Shown here: positions 14,402 through 14,687 of the stretch, piece by piece
Numbering within the stretch: the stretch's first letter is position 1
Layout: each line of letters starts with the position of its first letter
Assembly (NCBI GenBank): GCA_964430305.1
Contig: CAYSEX010000054.1
Span: 1 to 14,687, forward strand
Length of the DNA stretch: 14,687 nt
Direction: 5' to 3'
Source of the DNA: CAIZGX01 sp964430305
GTDB taxonomy: Bacteria > Bacteroidota > Bacteroidia > Flavobacteriales_D > Sanyastnellaceae
Made by a program: the position numbers and the translations under genes
Notes under the pieces: model-generated
The model's database searches: none
Told to the model about the DNA's origin: nothing
What the model saw: the letters and a program-made list of their open reading frames with translations, nothing else

Positions 14402-14687
14402 ATGAAACCTGGAAGTAAAGCTTGGAAAAAATTTATGGCGAAGTTGTACGGAATCGGAGCGGCTGTCGTTATTATTGGAGCGATGTTTAAAATTCAGCAC
14501 TGGCCTTTCGCGTCATTGCTACTTGTAGTAGGTTTGAGTACAGAAGCTGTGATTTTCTTTTTCTCTGCTTTCGAACCTTTACATGAAGAGCCAGATTGGT
14601 CTTTGGTATATCCTGAATTGGCATTACCAGAGGACGCAAAGAAAAATATTCAAAGTTCTCACAGTAGAAACCACGGTGGTGGTGGAA
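14402..14687 (+). CDS. gldL: Type IX secretion motor protein GldL (PorL), N-terminal part
   Basis: The window ends inside this gene after 95 codons. The protein starts MKPGSKAWKKFMAKLYGIGA and has two membrane helices, about residues 15-31 and 37-57, followed by SAFEPLHEEPDW, a conserved GldL segment. GldL and GldM form the inner-membrane proton-driven motor of the T9SS. Tyr16, Lys30, His33 and Glu48 occupy the positions of the conserved protonatable residues reported for Flavobacterium johnsoniae GldL (recalled as Tyr13, Lys27, His30, Glu49). The loop between the helices is about four residues shorter here. After the helices the sequence turns hydrophilic and Gly-rich (HGGGG) at the window edge. 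gldM and gldN are expected next. Confidence 0.96.
   Translation, partial: MKPGSKAWKKFMAKLYGIGAAVVIIGAMFKIQHWPFASLLLVVGLSTEAVIFFFSAFEPLHEEPDWSLVYPELALPEDAKKNIQSSHSRNHGGGG

Overview
This window is chromosomal, AT-rich DNA from a Bacteroidota bacterium, most likely in or near Flavobacteriales. The evidence is a porP-gldK-gldL type IX secretion (T9SS) locus, Bacteroidota promoter elements (TAnnTTTG) in front of several genes, almost no Shine-Dalgarno sequences, and the gene order miaB / sigma-54 activator / lptE / TPR protein / secG / groES / groEL. No insertion sequence, phage gene, CRISPR array, tRNA or rRNA was seen. No gene-free stretch exceeds 300 bases; the longest is 194 bases, upstream of porP.

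Layout. (1) 2-1214, plus strand: the end of an FtsX/MacB-type ABC permease with a His/Glu-rich extracytoplasmic segment, overlapping a small exported DUF3299-like protein that carries a CxxC. A perfect bidirectional terminator follows. (2) 1261-7931, minus strand: transcription runs miaB, a sigma-54 enhancer-binding protein (EBP), lptE-like lipoprotein, TPR protein, secG, groES, groEL. The EBP, lptE and TPR genes overlap by a few bases and form a tight operon. A hairpin after secG separates the chaperonin genes. (3) 8061-11689, plus strand: topA with a lysine/alanine tail, then an arginase-fold protein whose metal ligands have partly been lost. (4) 11884-end, plus strand: porP/sprF-like gene, gldK and the start of gldL, the front of a porPKLMN-type T9SS operon.

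The most interesting proposal is a regulatory circuit. Upstream of groES lies a GG-N10-GC element resembling a sigma-54 promoter (TTGGCATAAAAGGTGCC). A near-perfect dyad (TGTCAGACA-T-TGTCTGACA) is centred about 87 bases upstream of its predicted transcription start, where an activator site would be expected. A related dyad lies across the predicted housekeeping promoter of the EBP gene itself. Together these suggest that the PspF-like EBP activates groESL and represses its own operon, which also encodes envelope-biogenesis proteins (LptE-like, SecG). This is inferred from sequence only. Other points of interest are the arginase-fold pseudoenzyme beside the T9SS genes, and the His-rich transporter paired with a CxxC exported protein.
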